A stretch of DNA of 64,000 nucleotides from positions 62,001 through 126,000 of the forward strand of contig VWZS01003516.1 in NCBI GenBank assembly GCA_013397075.1, written 5' to 3'. Each line of letters starts with the position of its first letter. Position 1 is the stretch's first letter. The notes under the pieces were generated by a model. The model was not told the DNA's origin. It did not search any database and saw only the letters and a program-made list of their open reading frames with translations. Below are positions 49,752-62,295 of the stretch, piece after piece. Source of the stretch: Rhabdornis inornatus. Lineage: Eukaryota > Chordata > Aves > Passeriformes > Rhabdornithidae. Position numbers and translations under genes: made by a program.

Positions 49752-49870
49752 GATAGCTAATACTTTCCACTCTGTGGCACGTCCCTGCAGAGGATTTCAG
49801 GGAGCTTTACGCACATCATCCCCAATTTGCAGATGGAGAAATGAAGAGGAGAAGTAAGTGATCTATTCTA
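49752..49870 (+). mobile_element. MIR-like ancient SINE relic
   Basis: The segment 'catcatccccaatttgcaga' followed by 'tggagaaatgaagaggagaa' and 'gtaagtgatct' matches the MIR core in order ('attatccccattttacagat', 'gaggaaactgaggcacagag', 'ttaagtgactt'). Upstream, 'gagctttacgcaca' corresponds to the 'gcgctttacat' segment of the family. This is one of the clearer relics in the window. Confidence 0.55.
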
Positions 49871-50459
49871 AGAACAAGAAAAGAGGTTGGGCTCAGAGTG
49901 CCCAGAAGGGAGGGAGGGAGAAGTCACAAATATCAGATCTTCTGGACTCTAAGCAGCAGTGGAGCTCTCAAGGTCCTGCTCTGCCAAATTCCTGAGAGCT
50001 GCTTTCTTTGGGATAACACAACCACCTGGCTGCTTCCCATCCCCTCTCTCTGTTCCCTCTCAGGCTTCTCTGTGGTAAAATGGCATCAGTAGATCCAGCT
50101 GCCTTCTGTTAGTATTCAGAGGGCTGGTGCTACCCCTCCCTAACTAGCCCCAAAAGCTTGGAGGTTTCCTTCACTCAAAGTGATTTCTTTAGGTGATGGG
50201 AAGGCAGAGGCAGTTTACAAACACAGGGTGCCTCAGACCTGAAATACATGAAATGCAGCTCCAGGAGTTTAAACTTCAGCAAAGGGACATTAAAGAAGCA
50301 ACTGGATGGGCAAGCATCATGCAATGTTGTACTGGAGTCAAGGGAGGAGGGAGAGATCTCTCCGTCTGAACATGCACAACAAATCGTGGAAAACAACCTG
50401 TATCTCACTGACAGAGAGTTGAAAAGACTGTTGCATCTTCAGAAACTCTAGGAGTCTTT
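49871..50459. other. Unique non-coding sequence
   Basis: A short (GGGA)-like run lies near 49908-49920. No gene was recognised. Confidence 0.5.
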
Positions 50460-50615
50460 TAATTTCAAAAGAAATTTAATGAAAATGATAAAAGGAAGCG
50501 CATCCCTATCTCTCCTCCCTCAGATAATTGGGTGTAAATACCAGCTTCTTTTCATGCATCAAACCTTTTATCTGTAATTAGAATTGGCTTCATCCAGATC
50601 CACTGGTATCCCATG
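50460..50615. promoter_or_regulatory. Candidate AT-rich regulatory element
   Basis: Cores 'cagataattgggtg', TTTATC, 'ctgtaattagaattgg' and 'ttcatgcatcaaa' cluster in about 150 repeat-free bases. This fits homeobox/GATA-type enhancer composition. Conservation was not tested. Confidence 0.22.
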
Positions 50616-53202
50616 CTAAGAGAGCTCTGGTGGTGGAATAAAGTGCCATGTGATTATTTATTTACTCTTACAATACATGTCAGAACACCTTCGGGAGATT
50701 TGTCTGGGTTTGGAAATAGAGCTCTGAACGGCTGCTCTAGCAGAAGCCCAGGAAGAGATCCCTTAGCACTTCTCCACAATATCGTGCTGCCATGGTTTTC
50801 TCCCTGTGTTCAGAGAACAGGGGAAATTCATTCAATGAAGCACTTGGGCATGAGTTTACCTCCAAGTATTGTAGAAAGTACCTTTAGAAACCAAGGGAAG
50901 TTAACCACATGCTTAAACCATGCTTGAAAAAACCTGAGGTATTCTTTTGGTTTGCTGTGTGTTTCAGAAAACCAATAAAGCTTTAAAAAAAGAAGACCAA
51001 GTAAAACATTTTTTTCAGTCCTAGTTATCTGTTTCACCTGGGACTACTTGAAGACTTCTTTTACTGGAAAACACAACAATAATTCAGAGGGACTGGTGTT
51101 GAAGATGGTTTTGGATGTGTGGGTAGAATAAGGAAGCAGGGACTGGATGCTACCTGTATGCCACAGCCCAGTGAGTAGGATGCCCACCTACTGCATGGGA
51201 ATCCCCTTTTGCTGTACTGGTAGAACCGCATAAACCTTGGTTCTTTTTTCCATCCCTCTGGGGGAGTGCCCAAGCACCCATTTTGCAGAGCATGAAGCCT
51301 GTTTTTCATGGTCCCTCTCAGAAGGCTGTAGCTTGCAGGGAAGTTTTCAGCTATCCATGTGATGTGACCTCGACCCTACAACAAATAAATGGTTTCTTAA
51401 TATTAGTACTGCTGAGCCAGATGAAGTGTGAGAAGGGCTTTTCAGACCTGCAGATGTGTTGTACAGTATGAGAGCACAGAAAAAGTTGTCCTGTACTGAG
51501 TCTGCATCTTCTCACCAGAAATAAGCCTTCCTACCTCTCATCTGAGAGGAGTTTGGGTGTTTTTTAAAAAAAGTACTTCATGACTCTCAGGGCCTTTTAG
51601 AGGGAACTAATAATACTCTGTGACAAAAGACCTGCCTGGGTTTAGGGTGGAATTTCTGAGTGGCAGACTTTGCTGAGGGTTTGAAGCAACCCCGTATCCA
51701 GTTGCTGTCCTGGTTCACAAAATGCTATGTATAACACAAAAAGGTGCAGAGTAAACCAGCTGAGTGTTAAAGCTCTAAGCAAGCTCATAGATTAACATCC
51801 ACTATGAAAGAAAATACGTGAGTGTTACTGCACAGTTATTACACATCTCTGCTGGAGAACAGCTGCAAAATCCCTGAGCAGCTCCTGGAGCCTTGGGCTA
51901 CACTGCACAACTCAGAGAGGTTTTAGCTATGGCTCATGTACCCTCTAGGGAGACAGACTGGCCTTTGGAAAAAAACTGAAACCAAACCAAACCCACAGTA
52001 AACCAGTCTTACTCTGGGCTTTCAGCATGTGACATGAGCAGTCAGCCTGTCAAAGCAGAATTCCTTTAGGTTATAACTCCAAAATACATTTTCTTGTGGC
52101 TCGTTCTAAAGATGAGGCATTTGCTATTTTTCAATGACATAGGGTGTTGATAATAGAATTTGCAGAACACTGTGATACTGATGGAAAGTAAATTTGTCTT
52201 CTGTCCCTGTGGCTGGAATAAAGTCAACAAAAAGTGCTGTGTCCAACAGGATCCTGTCACATTTGTACCTGGATGCTAAAATGTCTCCAAATCTTCAAGT
52301 GAATTCAGGGAGAGAATAATTTTGCATGGCAATCCTTTTCCTATCACCTGACACACTCTTCCGACTAGTGCCAGCCTAAAAAAATTAGGGAAAGGGGATT
52401 TTATATCAGTCAATAAGCTACCTAAAAACTGTAGAGCAAAGCAGAGCATCTTCCAGATAAATTCAGGCCAGCAGTTACAAGTGATTTGGAAGCCAAAGCA
52501 CATTAGGTAGATGACAAAAGCAAGCTGCAGTGCATCCTGCTGAAGTCCAGAGGGATCATCACACCCTGAGCTGGCTGCAACGGCCTTGCCAACACCCACC
52601 ACCACCAGCAGATGTTTTACAAGCAAGAAGCCTGTCTAGAAACTCAAGTGCATCTCTGTGTCCTCTGATACATGCAGATAAGTGGACCAAAGAAGCCATC
52701 TGAATTCCTGAACAGATGTCACCCACATCCCCAAGAATTCCACTGAGGGCTCACAGCAGTTCCCATCCATTAGGACCCTGTTGGAAGAACTGTCTCTTAT
52801 TGTTTCCTTCAAGTAAAAAGTAGGATATGACAGGCTGAATTTTGCCCTGAATTCTGTGGATAGGATGACTCAGAGACTGGGAGATTTCAGGGGCAAAAGA
52901 GATCAGTGCTTGCTGGGCAAAAGGAGGTCTTTGCAGCAAGGAAACCAATGCAATTAGCCCTTGCCTTTAGGGAGCTGACACTCAGCTGTGGTGGCAGCCA
53001 GAGACTTCTCCTCCTCACCACGTCACTGCAGACATTGCTTCAGTTAATTTGGTGAAGAAACACTGCAGGGGAAGTGACTTTGATGTTTCCTGCAGGAAAG
53101 TATATGTAGACCAGCCAGTGCCTCGTGCTTTACACACACAGCCAGGTCAGCGTGGATTTTACACTCAAACAAGCAAGAGTTGTAGCAAATGGACCTGTGT
53201 GT
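50616..53202. other. Unique non-coding sequence
   Basis: No gene or repeat recognised. Open frames up to 116 codons (52276-52626 minus) have no domain. Confidence 0.5.
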
Positions 53203-53228
53203 GAGGGAGGGAGGGAGGGAGGGAGGGA
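53203..53228. repeat. (GGGA)n tetranucleotide repeat
   Basis: Six to seven GGGA units; the G-rich strand has enough G runs to fold as a G-quadruplex in principle. Confidence 0.92.
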
Positions 53229-56200
53229 CCAGATGCCCAGATGCTTCCTTCCACACCCTGACCCAGTAGTGGCATGCACATATCTTACTTTTTGTTCCTA
53301 AAGATCTAGGTAATTTCCAACTCCCTGCAGCACTTCCCAAGGTCTCAGCTCAGGCTGCCTACCATGCACCAGGCTTCATTTCCACCACTTACATTACATA
53401 GAATATTCCTTGTTACTAGTATTTTTGAGTTTTTGTGTGTGTGTGGGTTTGGGTTTTTTTGATGAGATGGAAGAAAAAATAACTTTGGACTACTTACCTC
53501 TTCTGCAAAGAAAGTGCTTAATTTCTTTCCAAGTTGCCTAAGCCCTTAAAAAAAACTTAGGAGGAGGGGACTATGAAAAGAGGCTGAGAATGGAGTGAAA
53601 AGAAGGTGCTTCCAAACGAAACAAAGAAAATTCAAAATCTTTTAGGCCTTTTCATCATCATCTTCAACCTCTCATATCTGTCTTCTACACAGCATCCCTA
53701 CACAGAATACGTTCACATTCAGCTGGGCCTAAACTCTTGGTAAATTCTACCTGTTTGCATGAATAGAAAACAGAAACCCCATCCAGCTCTAACACTTTAG
53801 TCAGCAGGAAGCTATAGGTACATTTTTCTTTCCTAAAGTGATTATTAAAGCCTTTTCCCATCAAATCCTCCCAAGAGTAGAGACTAAGGAAAGGCTCAAA
53901 CATGGGCTGAGCCGTAATATCACTATTGCTCAGTGGGGAGGCTTGTCCCCCAGGTAACTCACACTGGAAGGGTTTGTTTGCCATAAAAGTAAACAGTGCT
54001 ATAGTAACCTGCCCTGTGCAGAACAGCCCATGCCAGCAAATCTAGCAATTCCTTGCATTCACAGAAGTAACTGCAGGGCAGATGCACCCAAACTGCTTTT
54101 AAATGACTCACTTTTGAGCAGCACATCGCTCAGTGCATGCTCTGGTTGGAGGCTTATGAACTGTCGACAGTTCTTGCCTGCACTGTGCCCCAAACAATCC
54201 CAGCTGCTCTTCTCCCAGCTCCTCATCTGGGTGTTTATCTCTTCCTCATGTTTTCCACTATTTCCTGACCTAGTAGGCAATGAATCCCAGTTTCATGCTT
54301 TTTGGAGCCTTCACCAAGACTCTGTATTTTTTCTTGCCTTGTGGTCAGTGTCAGTCTCACTGGCTTCTGGCTTCTACCTTGTACCAGGGCTCTCCCTCTG
54401 ACCTGCTTTGCTTCCTCATCTCTTTCTGCCACTTTTCTGCCTGTTCCATCCACCTGAACCAAGCACCCACCATCTCCTCAGCTTCTAGAAAGGGCATTTT
54501 TTCCCTGTCAGGACAAACATCCTCCAGCCCCCTGTGCCAAGGGCTCCCTGCCTCTCTGCCCCATCAGTCCTCTCCTCACACAGTTCTTGGGAGTCCTTGC
54601 TGGAGGGTGTCAGAGAGTTCAGACATCTTCACAAGGTCCCTGCCAGATCACAGCACAAGAAATTACTGAGGGTTTTGTGGGTACAAGTCCTGGCCCAGGA
54701 AGTAGAAGTGGCATATAATCCCAGAGGAAAGCAATATTCCAGAAACATGTTCGTGTGCCATACTTTTATCTTTTTACAAGCACCACAACCAGTAGATCAA
54801 GCCCAAGAATGAGGTTTCAGAGCAAGATGTGTCTGATGACTGAACTGGTAGAGCCTTCCTCATGTTTTGATGAATTTGTCCTCCACATCTTCCATTCCAG
54901 AGCAAGCTCTCAACCCACTGCCCTCACATCAGTTGTCCACCATGTCCGGCTGAAAAGAGAAGGAACAGATTGAGCAAGTTCAACCACTGGAAAATGTTGA
55001 GGCTGCTCTCAGTCTGGAGGATGTCATCTTGCCCAGACTTCTCCTTGGTGGGCTCATTCTGCTGTCCCAAGCACCAAAGAGAGCATGGAGATTGTCCTGT
55101 CCATGCTGTTGTTCCTGTCCTCGTGCTCTCCTGGTTTAGGAGGTCACTGGAATTTCCCCTTCCACTGGTGTCTCCATCTGCCACAAATTCCTACAGCATC
55201 TGCTCAGAGGGACTGAGATCTTTTGGACTCTCTCCTCCTGATTCCAGAACAACCTTTGCTGTCTTTTAGGCATCTCTAAGAAGCAGATGAGCTCTGGGGA
55301 AAGCTATAGGGTCTGCGATTATCCTCAGTAGTTGACACTTTACTTTTACTGACCATCTTACACAGCCCAGGTCTGTATAGATTTTAAGCCATCCCTCCAC
55401 ACATTTCTATAAACACAATCCTCAGCCATTCAAATTAGGAGCCATGGAGAGGCAAACCAATTCCCTCCCTGCCTCATGTACACAAAAAGTATCACTATGT
55501 TAAGACATTTCATAAATAAAAAATATGTCAGAAGTTTTCCTTGCATCAAACACTGTAAACAAATGCATTCAGTCCTGTTTGAGTGAGGAGACATTTGTGC
55601 CAAGCAGTGCTGCAGGAAATCATGTTTATACCTGCACAGAAATTGCTCAAGATCATTATGTCCTTGCAAAACTATTGCCTCTGTCCCCTCCCTCTCTCCC
55701 TCACCCCCACCACAGCCAAGGCCTGGGATAGCCAAGGCTCTTTGGGCACAGGATTGAAACTACACGAGGGCAGCCTGCCTGGATGCCACTGGGCTGTTTG
55801 CTCAGTGACTCAGAGCACTCTTCTCATTCCTCCTTCTTCCCAGTAATTCTCTGTCTCCTCTCATTTCTTCCCCATGCCCAGATTGCAGTGGGAGCCCCTT
55901 CTTTCTCGGAAAGCCTGGAGAACACTCCAGGAGCAGAACACAGCCTTTGGGAGAGGGCAGGGAGCTGCACTCCACTCCCACCTAGCAGCTGTGACCCTGC
56001 TGTGAGCAGCCATCAAAAGGAGTGCATGAAAAAGATTGAGGAAAATACCAAGTTCAGCACTTGACCATCTTATAAAGTATCAGCATAGAAATCCTGTCCA
56101 AACCATGTATGTTTTTTTGTACTAACCTACAGCAGCCTGAAGCAGGACCAGTTCAAAGGCTCAAGATTTCAGTGACCAATAACAATGTCTGGGAAGAGGT

Positions 56201-56295
56201 AAAAATGGATGTCACAGAGAGAGACATCTGACTTCTCTCTCATTTAATTTATTAGGAAAGACAGCTGCCTTAATTAGTTTTTCAGTTTGGGGAGG
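53229..56295. other. Unique non-coding sequence
   Basis: A TG-rich/T-rich patch lies at about 53428-53460. Pyrimidine-rich sequence at 54100-54640 leaves long plus-strand open frames (up to 129 codons) without domains. No gene was recognised. Confidence 0.5.
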
Positions 56296-56331
56296 TTTTT
56301 TTTGTTTGTTTTTCTTTTCATTTTTTTTTTG
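56296..56331. repeat. T-rich low-complexity tract
   Basis: The plus strand is almost all T with sparse G and C, including a 10-base T run. Confidence 0.85.
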
Positions 56332-58121
56332 TCCTGATCTGAATTTAGCCATCCACAGTAGAGTATGATGAGACTAGACTAAGCATCATCATTTCTCCTC
56401 TGTCTCTGATTCATTGCTGAACAACTGCTTTGCAACAAAACTTTTCAGAGCAGAGACATTACAAGTCAGGAACTCTTTGTACCAAGAAGACTCTTGTCCA
56501 TGTGCACAGGAGAGCTGGAGCCAAGCCCAACCCTTGGAAGGTTTAGCAAATCAGATTATGTGTCTCTGGGAAGAGGACACTGCTCAAGAGGGACAGGTGA
56601 TCAAATACTGAAGAGTCCATGGAAATGAAGAGGATGCTTTCATCATTATTTAGAAGGGACCAGTGATGATAATCACTTCCTCTGTTCTCTTCATGGCAGA
56701 GAGCAAACATTCACCCCTAATCTGTCACTTGCACAGAAATAGAGGCCAGTGTGAAGTGAGAGGACATCACCTTTCCCTGGACTGCCTGTGGGAACAGTGT
56801 GAGCTGTCACAACACCTCTTTAAGTTCATATTCCAGCTGCCACTTCATATTCCAGCTGCTGGACCCTTGCTGTGTTTAGTAGCCCCACTTGCAATACTAG
56901 GGTAATTAAGTTGATCCATAGAATGTGTGCAAGTAACACAGCTGAGTAAATGAAAAACACAGCCTGCAGGCAGCGTGTGCTGAGTCTGTCAGGAAGGCTT
57001 TTGAAACAGAGCTGCTTGTCAGATGGGGAGCAGGTAAACAGCACATCACTGTACACATCCCCTTTTACTGAACTCAGAACTGAATCAAAATCAATGCCTG
57101 ATAAAGGGCCAGAAAGATCTTTCTGATCATTTACACAGGGCATGCAATTTCACTTCACTGTTCCTGAATCTGCCCTCATTGTTTTTAGCTGATTTAAAGC
57201 AAGTCTTCCAAAAATTATCTGATCATGATTTAGCAGATTCAAGCTTTAGGGAGTCTGTTGCACCCATTGGCAATGCCCTACAATGAGAATTTGTCTTCTC
57301 TGATCAAGAGAAAGACTGTAGTTAACTTAGAAGCAGGATTTGTTTACAGGGAGCTGCTGGCAATCAGGTACGTATTTTGCTCTCTAATTATTTAATATTT
57401 TAAAATTGGGCTAGGCAACTGGAAAAAAGTGGAAATAAGACTAATCGGTTCTATTAAAAACTGGAAAATTTGTAAAATGAAGCAGAAAACTTGTTGAAAC
57501 ATCCTATCCTACCTTTTGAGAATAAAGTACTTTTCAATTTCCAGCATAGAACAACTCATTTTTATATCCTACTGTAACATGGATCATAATGTAAGAAAAT
57601 AGTTATAAAATGCAGTGCGAAATGGAAACACTGAAAAATAAAAATTAATCAGATCAAAAGATTGAATTCAATTCAAACAACCTCATGTTTGTTTGTGTTC
57701 TTTTTCCCAAAGGTTTCCCTTACAGCAATTTTGAAGTTTCAGGTTTTCAATGCTGCTCTGAACAAGCTCTGGAGATCTTCCTGAGGCAGAACACCAACAT
57801 TCAGTAGGACCTTCCAAGATTTATGTTGCTGACCCAGCTTGCATTACCAGGGGACGCAGCAGAGCTGTATCAGATAGAGATCCTGCCATGAGTGTATACA
57901 CAGCCACCTCTGGGGTCTCTGCCAGCACAGCCATTCCAGCACAGCCTCTGAAGGAGAAACTCGGCTTCCATCACTGCTTATCCTGTCTGTTCCTGTTTAG
58001 CTTCATAGCTCCACACTGGCTCAAAAATGTGCATTTATCTAAAATAAAGTTGCAGCTTTGGATTTCACTTAGCTCATGGAGTTTGGTCCTACCTACTTTT
58101 ACTTAGTTTCATTTTTTTTAA
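56332..58121. other. Unique non-coding sequence
   Basis: The part from about 57180 to 57700 is AT-rich and repeat-free. Nothing coding was recognised. Confidence 0.5.
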
Positions 58122-58178
58122 TGTACACATATACATGCATATATATACATGTACATTCACACATATACAGAAACATAC
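58122..58178. repeat. Interrupted (TA)n/(CA)n tract
   Basis: ACATATACATG units repeat imperfectly, giving an alternating purine-pyrimidine tract with a palindromic TACATGTA core. Confidence 0.85.
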
Positions 58179-59122
58179 AATGGTAAAGACAGAATAAGGC
58201 TTTTAAAAATGTTTTCCAGGTGGTTTTCAGGCCCGACAGCTGAGACTCTTTTTTTTCTTTCTGAAGTACTAAGAAGATAAATATTACCATTCAAAAAATA
58301 AACTTCCTCAAAATTGTCCTTTCTGTTCTGAAAGACCATCTTGTTCTTTAGGTGATTTATGGTACCAATCTGTAACTACACGTGTATTGTTCAGAGTGTT
58401 CAGCAAACAAGACGTGAGTGTTTGAAATACTTCGGGGCAGGAAGACGCACAAAACATTAGAACAGCCTCCCAGTTCTAGTATGGGCACTTGAAATCCAGT
58501 GTCTTCTTTCCTGTTAATACATCTCATGCTGTCATTGCCTCTTCATTTCCACATAAACGAGCATTGACAGCTAAGCCAGGCATTTGCTGTGCAGAGACCA
58601 AAACCAGCTTAAGTTGAGTACATTCCCACTTTTTAAAGTGTTAGGCCATTGGCCAGCTGGGCCAAGTTTTTTTTTTCCTGAGTGAATGATTACTTGATGC
58701 CCAGACAAAATTTCAGTGTAGGCACATGGGCCAAGTAAAATGCAGCAGCATGATGGATCTTAGGAGGTTGGTGTACCATGACCATGGAAACCACCATTTG
58801 GTGGCAGGGCTGGGTCAGCCCTTTCCCTGGCCAGTTAAATCCTGGGGGTTCCCACCACGGACCTGCTGCCTGAGGAAGCCAATTTCTGTTTCAAGGGGCT
58901 GGGATGGGAAGGTCTCCAGAGAGAAGAGCAAAAAGTTAGCCTTAAAAAACGTGAGCCTTGGGAGTATTATGGGAATCATGAAGTCTACAGCCTGAGGGTT
59001 TCTGGGAAAGAGGAGAGACCCATCCCCCTGCAAGACCAGCTGTGTTAGGGAGAAAGCAAGGCAGTGGGGAGGAGAGGGAAGAAAGAGAGGAGTAAAAAGA
59101 AGATCTGGTAATTTGCTTAAAG
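58179..59122. other. Unique non-coding sequence
   Basis: No gene or repeat recognised. The longest open frame in the window (201 codons, minus, 58815-59420) crosses from this unique DNA into a CR1 3' UTR and is therefore not a gene. Confidence 0.55.
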
Positions 59123-59385
59123 AACCAAGGAATAATTTAGGCTGGGAGGCACTTCTGGGACAACTCAGTCCAACTTTGAGTTGGACCGAGATCAAATTGC
59201 TCAGGGACTTGTTCAGTCCAGCCTTCAACATCTCTGGGGATGGGAAATCCCACAGCCACTCTGGGTGACTTGTGCTATATTTGACCACTGTCACGGTAAA
59301 AAATTTTTTGGCCTTATATCTAACAGGAATTTTCCATGTTCCAACTTGTGACATTAGAGGGCACATCCCTGCTTGCACCTTTTGT
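59123..59385 (-). mobile_element. CR1 LINE 3' fragment (minus strand)
   Basis: The plus strand reads 'ggctgggaggcacttctggg', 'gctcagggacttgttcagtc', 'cagccttcaacatctctggg', 'cacagccactctgggtgact', 'ttatatctaacaggaatttt' and 'ccatgttccaacttgtgaca', the reverse complement of a CR1 3' region. Its terminal repeats are lost or decayed at 59123. An 8-bp perfect hairpin (59168-59186, GTCCAACT/AGTTGGAC) lies inside. Confidence 0.92.
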
Positions 59386-59919
59386 TTATGAATTTGTGTA
59401 ATCCCTGGCTCTGCTGGCACTCCTTGTCTCCACAGCCTTCAAAAGCAACAAACTCCTCGAGCTGAGTACAAGCTGTGCAAGAAAGGCTAATCCTGGTGGT
59501 CTAAGCTAAGAATGACCTTGGGGTGGTGGTGGGGAGATGAACAACAGATAGTTCCCTCTTCATACATCTTCCTCCTCTGTTAAGACCCGTTTTTCCATCA
59601 TAACCTATTTTCGAGGTTGAGGCTCTGGGACCAACAGTTCCACAAGCATTTGATTTGCCTGAAGAATATTCCAAAGCTTATTAATTTCATCAGTGACTGA
59701 TTTGCATAAATTTGTTCAGCCAGCACTGCAATAGCTCTTTCTGGCCAAGTCTGAATGAGTTACACATCTAATATGATATATCTCACAAATGTTATATGTG
59801 TATTACCTACGTGCACATGTACTCACGCATACATTCATCACCTCCATACATCCTTTCATGTCAGGTATGTGAATTATTTTGTTTATAAGAAACAAAGTTC
59901 CCTCCCTGTGCCAGGATTA
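59386..59919. other. Unique non-coding sequence
   Basis: Nothing recognised. Confidence 0.5.
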
Positions 59920-60035
59920 AGAAGACCTGCGTTCCTTTCCTGCCTCTCCTTGGGATCCCATGTGATCTGGCCAAGTCATTTCATGTCTCTGTGCCTCTGC
60001 CTCCTGTCTGGAGAGCAGGGGCAGTGCTTGAGGAG
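59920..60035 (-). mobile_element. MIR-like ancient SINE relic (minus strand)
   Basis: The plus strand reads 'gaagacctgcgttcctttcc', 'tgtgatctggccaagtcatt', 'tcatgtctctgtgcctctgc' and 'ctcctgtctggagagcaggg'. This is the order of a reverse-complemented MIR element ('acctgggttc', 'tgtgaccttgggcaagtcactt', 'aacctctctgtgcctcagtttcctcatct'). It is the best preserved of the MIR-like relics here. Confidence 0.65.
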
Positions 60036-60100
60036 AAACCGCGCGGTTCGCTCTCCTTGGGGCTGCATCCCGGAGATGCCGAGCGGGAAGAGCGGGGATG
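60036..60100. other. Small CpG-rich patch
   Basis: About eight CpGs occur in 60 bases, including 'aaccgcgcggttcgc', a perfect palindrome around GCGC. It is too short for a CpG island, and no exon or promoter motif is seen. Confidence 0.5.
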
Positions 60101-60119
60101 TGTCATTCTCTGCAGAACA

Positions 60120-60245
60120 ATGACAGTTCTGACATTCCTAATGCCATGGCAATATGAATATTCAAAATAGCAGGGCCTTTGTTAGAGATCCTGATTAATT
60201 GGTAATTAATATGGCTGTCATTTCCTTAGAATAACGTGTGCCGTG
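60120..60245. promoter_or_regulatory. Candidate AT-rich regulatory element
   Basis: The near-palindromic 'attaattggtaattaat' at 60194-60210 carries two opposed homeodomain cores. It sits with 'tgccatggcaa', 'atgaatattcaaaat' and a TTATCT core within about 120 bases. Such arrangements occur in conserved developmental enhancers. Conservation was not tested. Confidence 0.3.
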
Positions 60246-62295
60246 CTCTTATCTGGAGAAAAGGGAAAGAGAGAGGGGGGAAAGATAGTGCCGGTACATG
60301 GACTTCAGTCGTGTCAGACAAAGCCTGGAGACTCAATTAAGAACAAACACTGCTTCCCTGTTCCTGTGACATTTACGCTGCTCAGGTTCATGTACTTAAC
60401 ACTCAGCTCCAGGAACCCTCTCTGATTCCCAAGTGCCGCTGGTGTAAAATGTCAAACCCACCAAACTCTGGGATGACAATTAGACACTGCGGCTATTTTC
60501 ATCTTTCTCTTGTGGACATGCCGTGCCCCTCAGCTGATCCAGCTTGGCAAAACTCTCCTCTAAGCCACAGAGTACACAGAAGATCCACATTACACCTTGT
60601 CATAATATTGGCCCCTAATTAAGTTGTTTCAACAAGAAGGCATCTTTGAAGGACACACATATTTTAGTGGAAAATTAAATTATTAAGCACAGTATTTGGG
60701 ATGTTTCCATTTCACTGAAACATCTGAAGATAACTTTACCATCAAAGCAACCATATCACGTAATTGCACTCAAGCTGCTGGCCACAGTACATCTCCAGAA
60801 CACCTTCTCACTCCATTATGTGGCTCAGACAGAAGAATTTTGCCCTCAAATTCTTGTTATGCACATATATAGTACATATTTTGCTACTAGACAAAGCTTA
60901 ACTGTATACAATTCCTCTGCAATGAATTACTTCTCTAGGATTTAACTACAAAGGCCCACTTGGAAATCATAAATGTGGCATCGACCCCAAAGGACAAATC
61001 CTACACTTTCATCAAGGCAAAACATAGAAACTACATAACTATTGCAAAACATGGGCCAGAGCATGAGCAACATCTCTTCAGAAGGGGTCTATATTTGACA
61101 GGCAGAAATGTCTACTTCAACCAAGGAGCTAGGAAAAGAGTCTAGTTCAGTATCTGCAATAACCAAATGGAGTGCAAATTTCATTCATATCTAAGCTCTG
61201 TAAATTAAGAGGGATATGAAGATGTGTGTTTCTAAGAGGACACTTAAGCAAAGATAAACAGTTAAGTGCTCACAGCTTTGCTTGTGTCAATGTTATCTGT
61301 AGACACTCTTTTTCCATAACACTCTGAGTGACTTTTCAATGTATAGATTATATGTTCCTTAAATGCGGCCCAAATACATGCACTGTGAATGGCTCTACCA
61401 TTAATAATGTAAATTTTGCTATTTAATGAAAATATGAGCCCTTTCAGGATTCTTCTTTCTGGTTTTGTTTGAAGAAGCCTCTTTAAGCATGGTGAATGCA
61501 GGATTTCAGCAATGGCTTTTCCATCACTGCTGCACCAGACTGCCCTGTCTGCCGAGAAAGGTGGTGGCTCTGTTTTGGTAGCAGAGAGGGAAGTTTCTTG
61601 CCAGAAGTCTCACACTTGTAATTCTTAGAAAGGTCAGAGATGGGGAGTAAATTTTAAACAGATGCAGACTTTGCTTCCCTGTTAAAAACAGCCAGACCCT
61701 TGTGGGTTCTCCAGGCCAGGAATGTCCTGGGTTCTGAGGGAAATTCTGATGTCCTGGTTGCTCATGGTTTTCTTCATGAGGAATCACTATCAGCAATGGC
61801 CAAACTTAAACTCCCTGTTTTCACTCCCAGTCCACTCTTTTTCCATCTTCCTCCACCACTCTCGGCAAAATATCCATCTACCCTGTTCTTAGTGCTCTCC
61901 TGACTGTGTTTCCTTAGCTTTTACTGTATGACGCCATCTCTGCTGGTCACTTTTCTGTAAACTCATCCTTCAAGCCCATCCCTGCTCCATGTTCACCAGA
62001 TCATAGCATTGACTATTTTCTCCTTACCTGATCCTAGTTGAACGGCTCTTACAAACAAGGGCTAAACATACATATATTTATATCATGTGCAAATAATCTG
62101 AAATGCTGCAGAAACAAAACCATCAGTGGAATTTTTTTTCTTCACTTAATCACAGTGCTTCTAGCATCTGAAAAGTTGAACAAAAGCTGCAGTAAGCCCT
62201 GTATGAAGATGAGTATGTAGAGAATGAATATATAGAGAGATATTTACCAGTTTAAGGAATCTACAAAGCACAGAAGGAGGAAAATGCACACTGCA
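60246..62295. other. Unique sequence, AT-rich
   Basis: The part at 60450-60760 has further homeobox-like cores ('cccctaattaagttg', 'aaattaaattattaagc') and no repeats. No gene was recognised. Confidence 0.45.

Noticed and set aside
58815..59420. 201-codon open frame on the minus strand, the longest in the window
   Set aside because: Its first third is the sense strand of a CR1 3' untranslated region and the rest is unique DNA; no domain.
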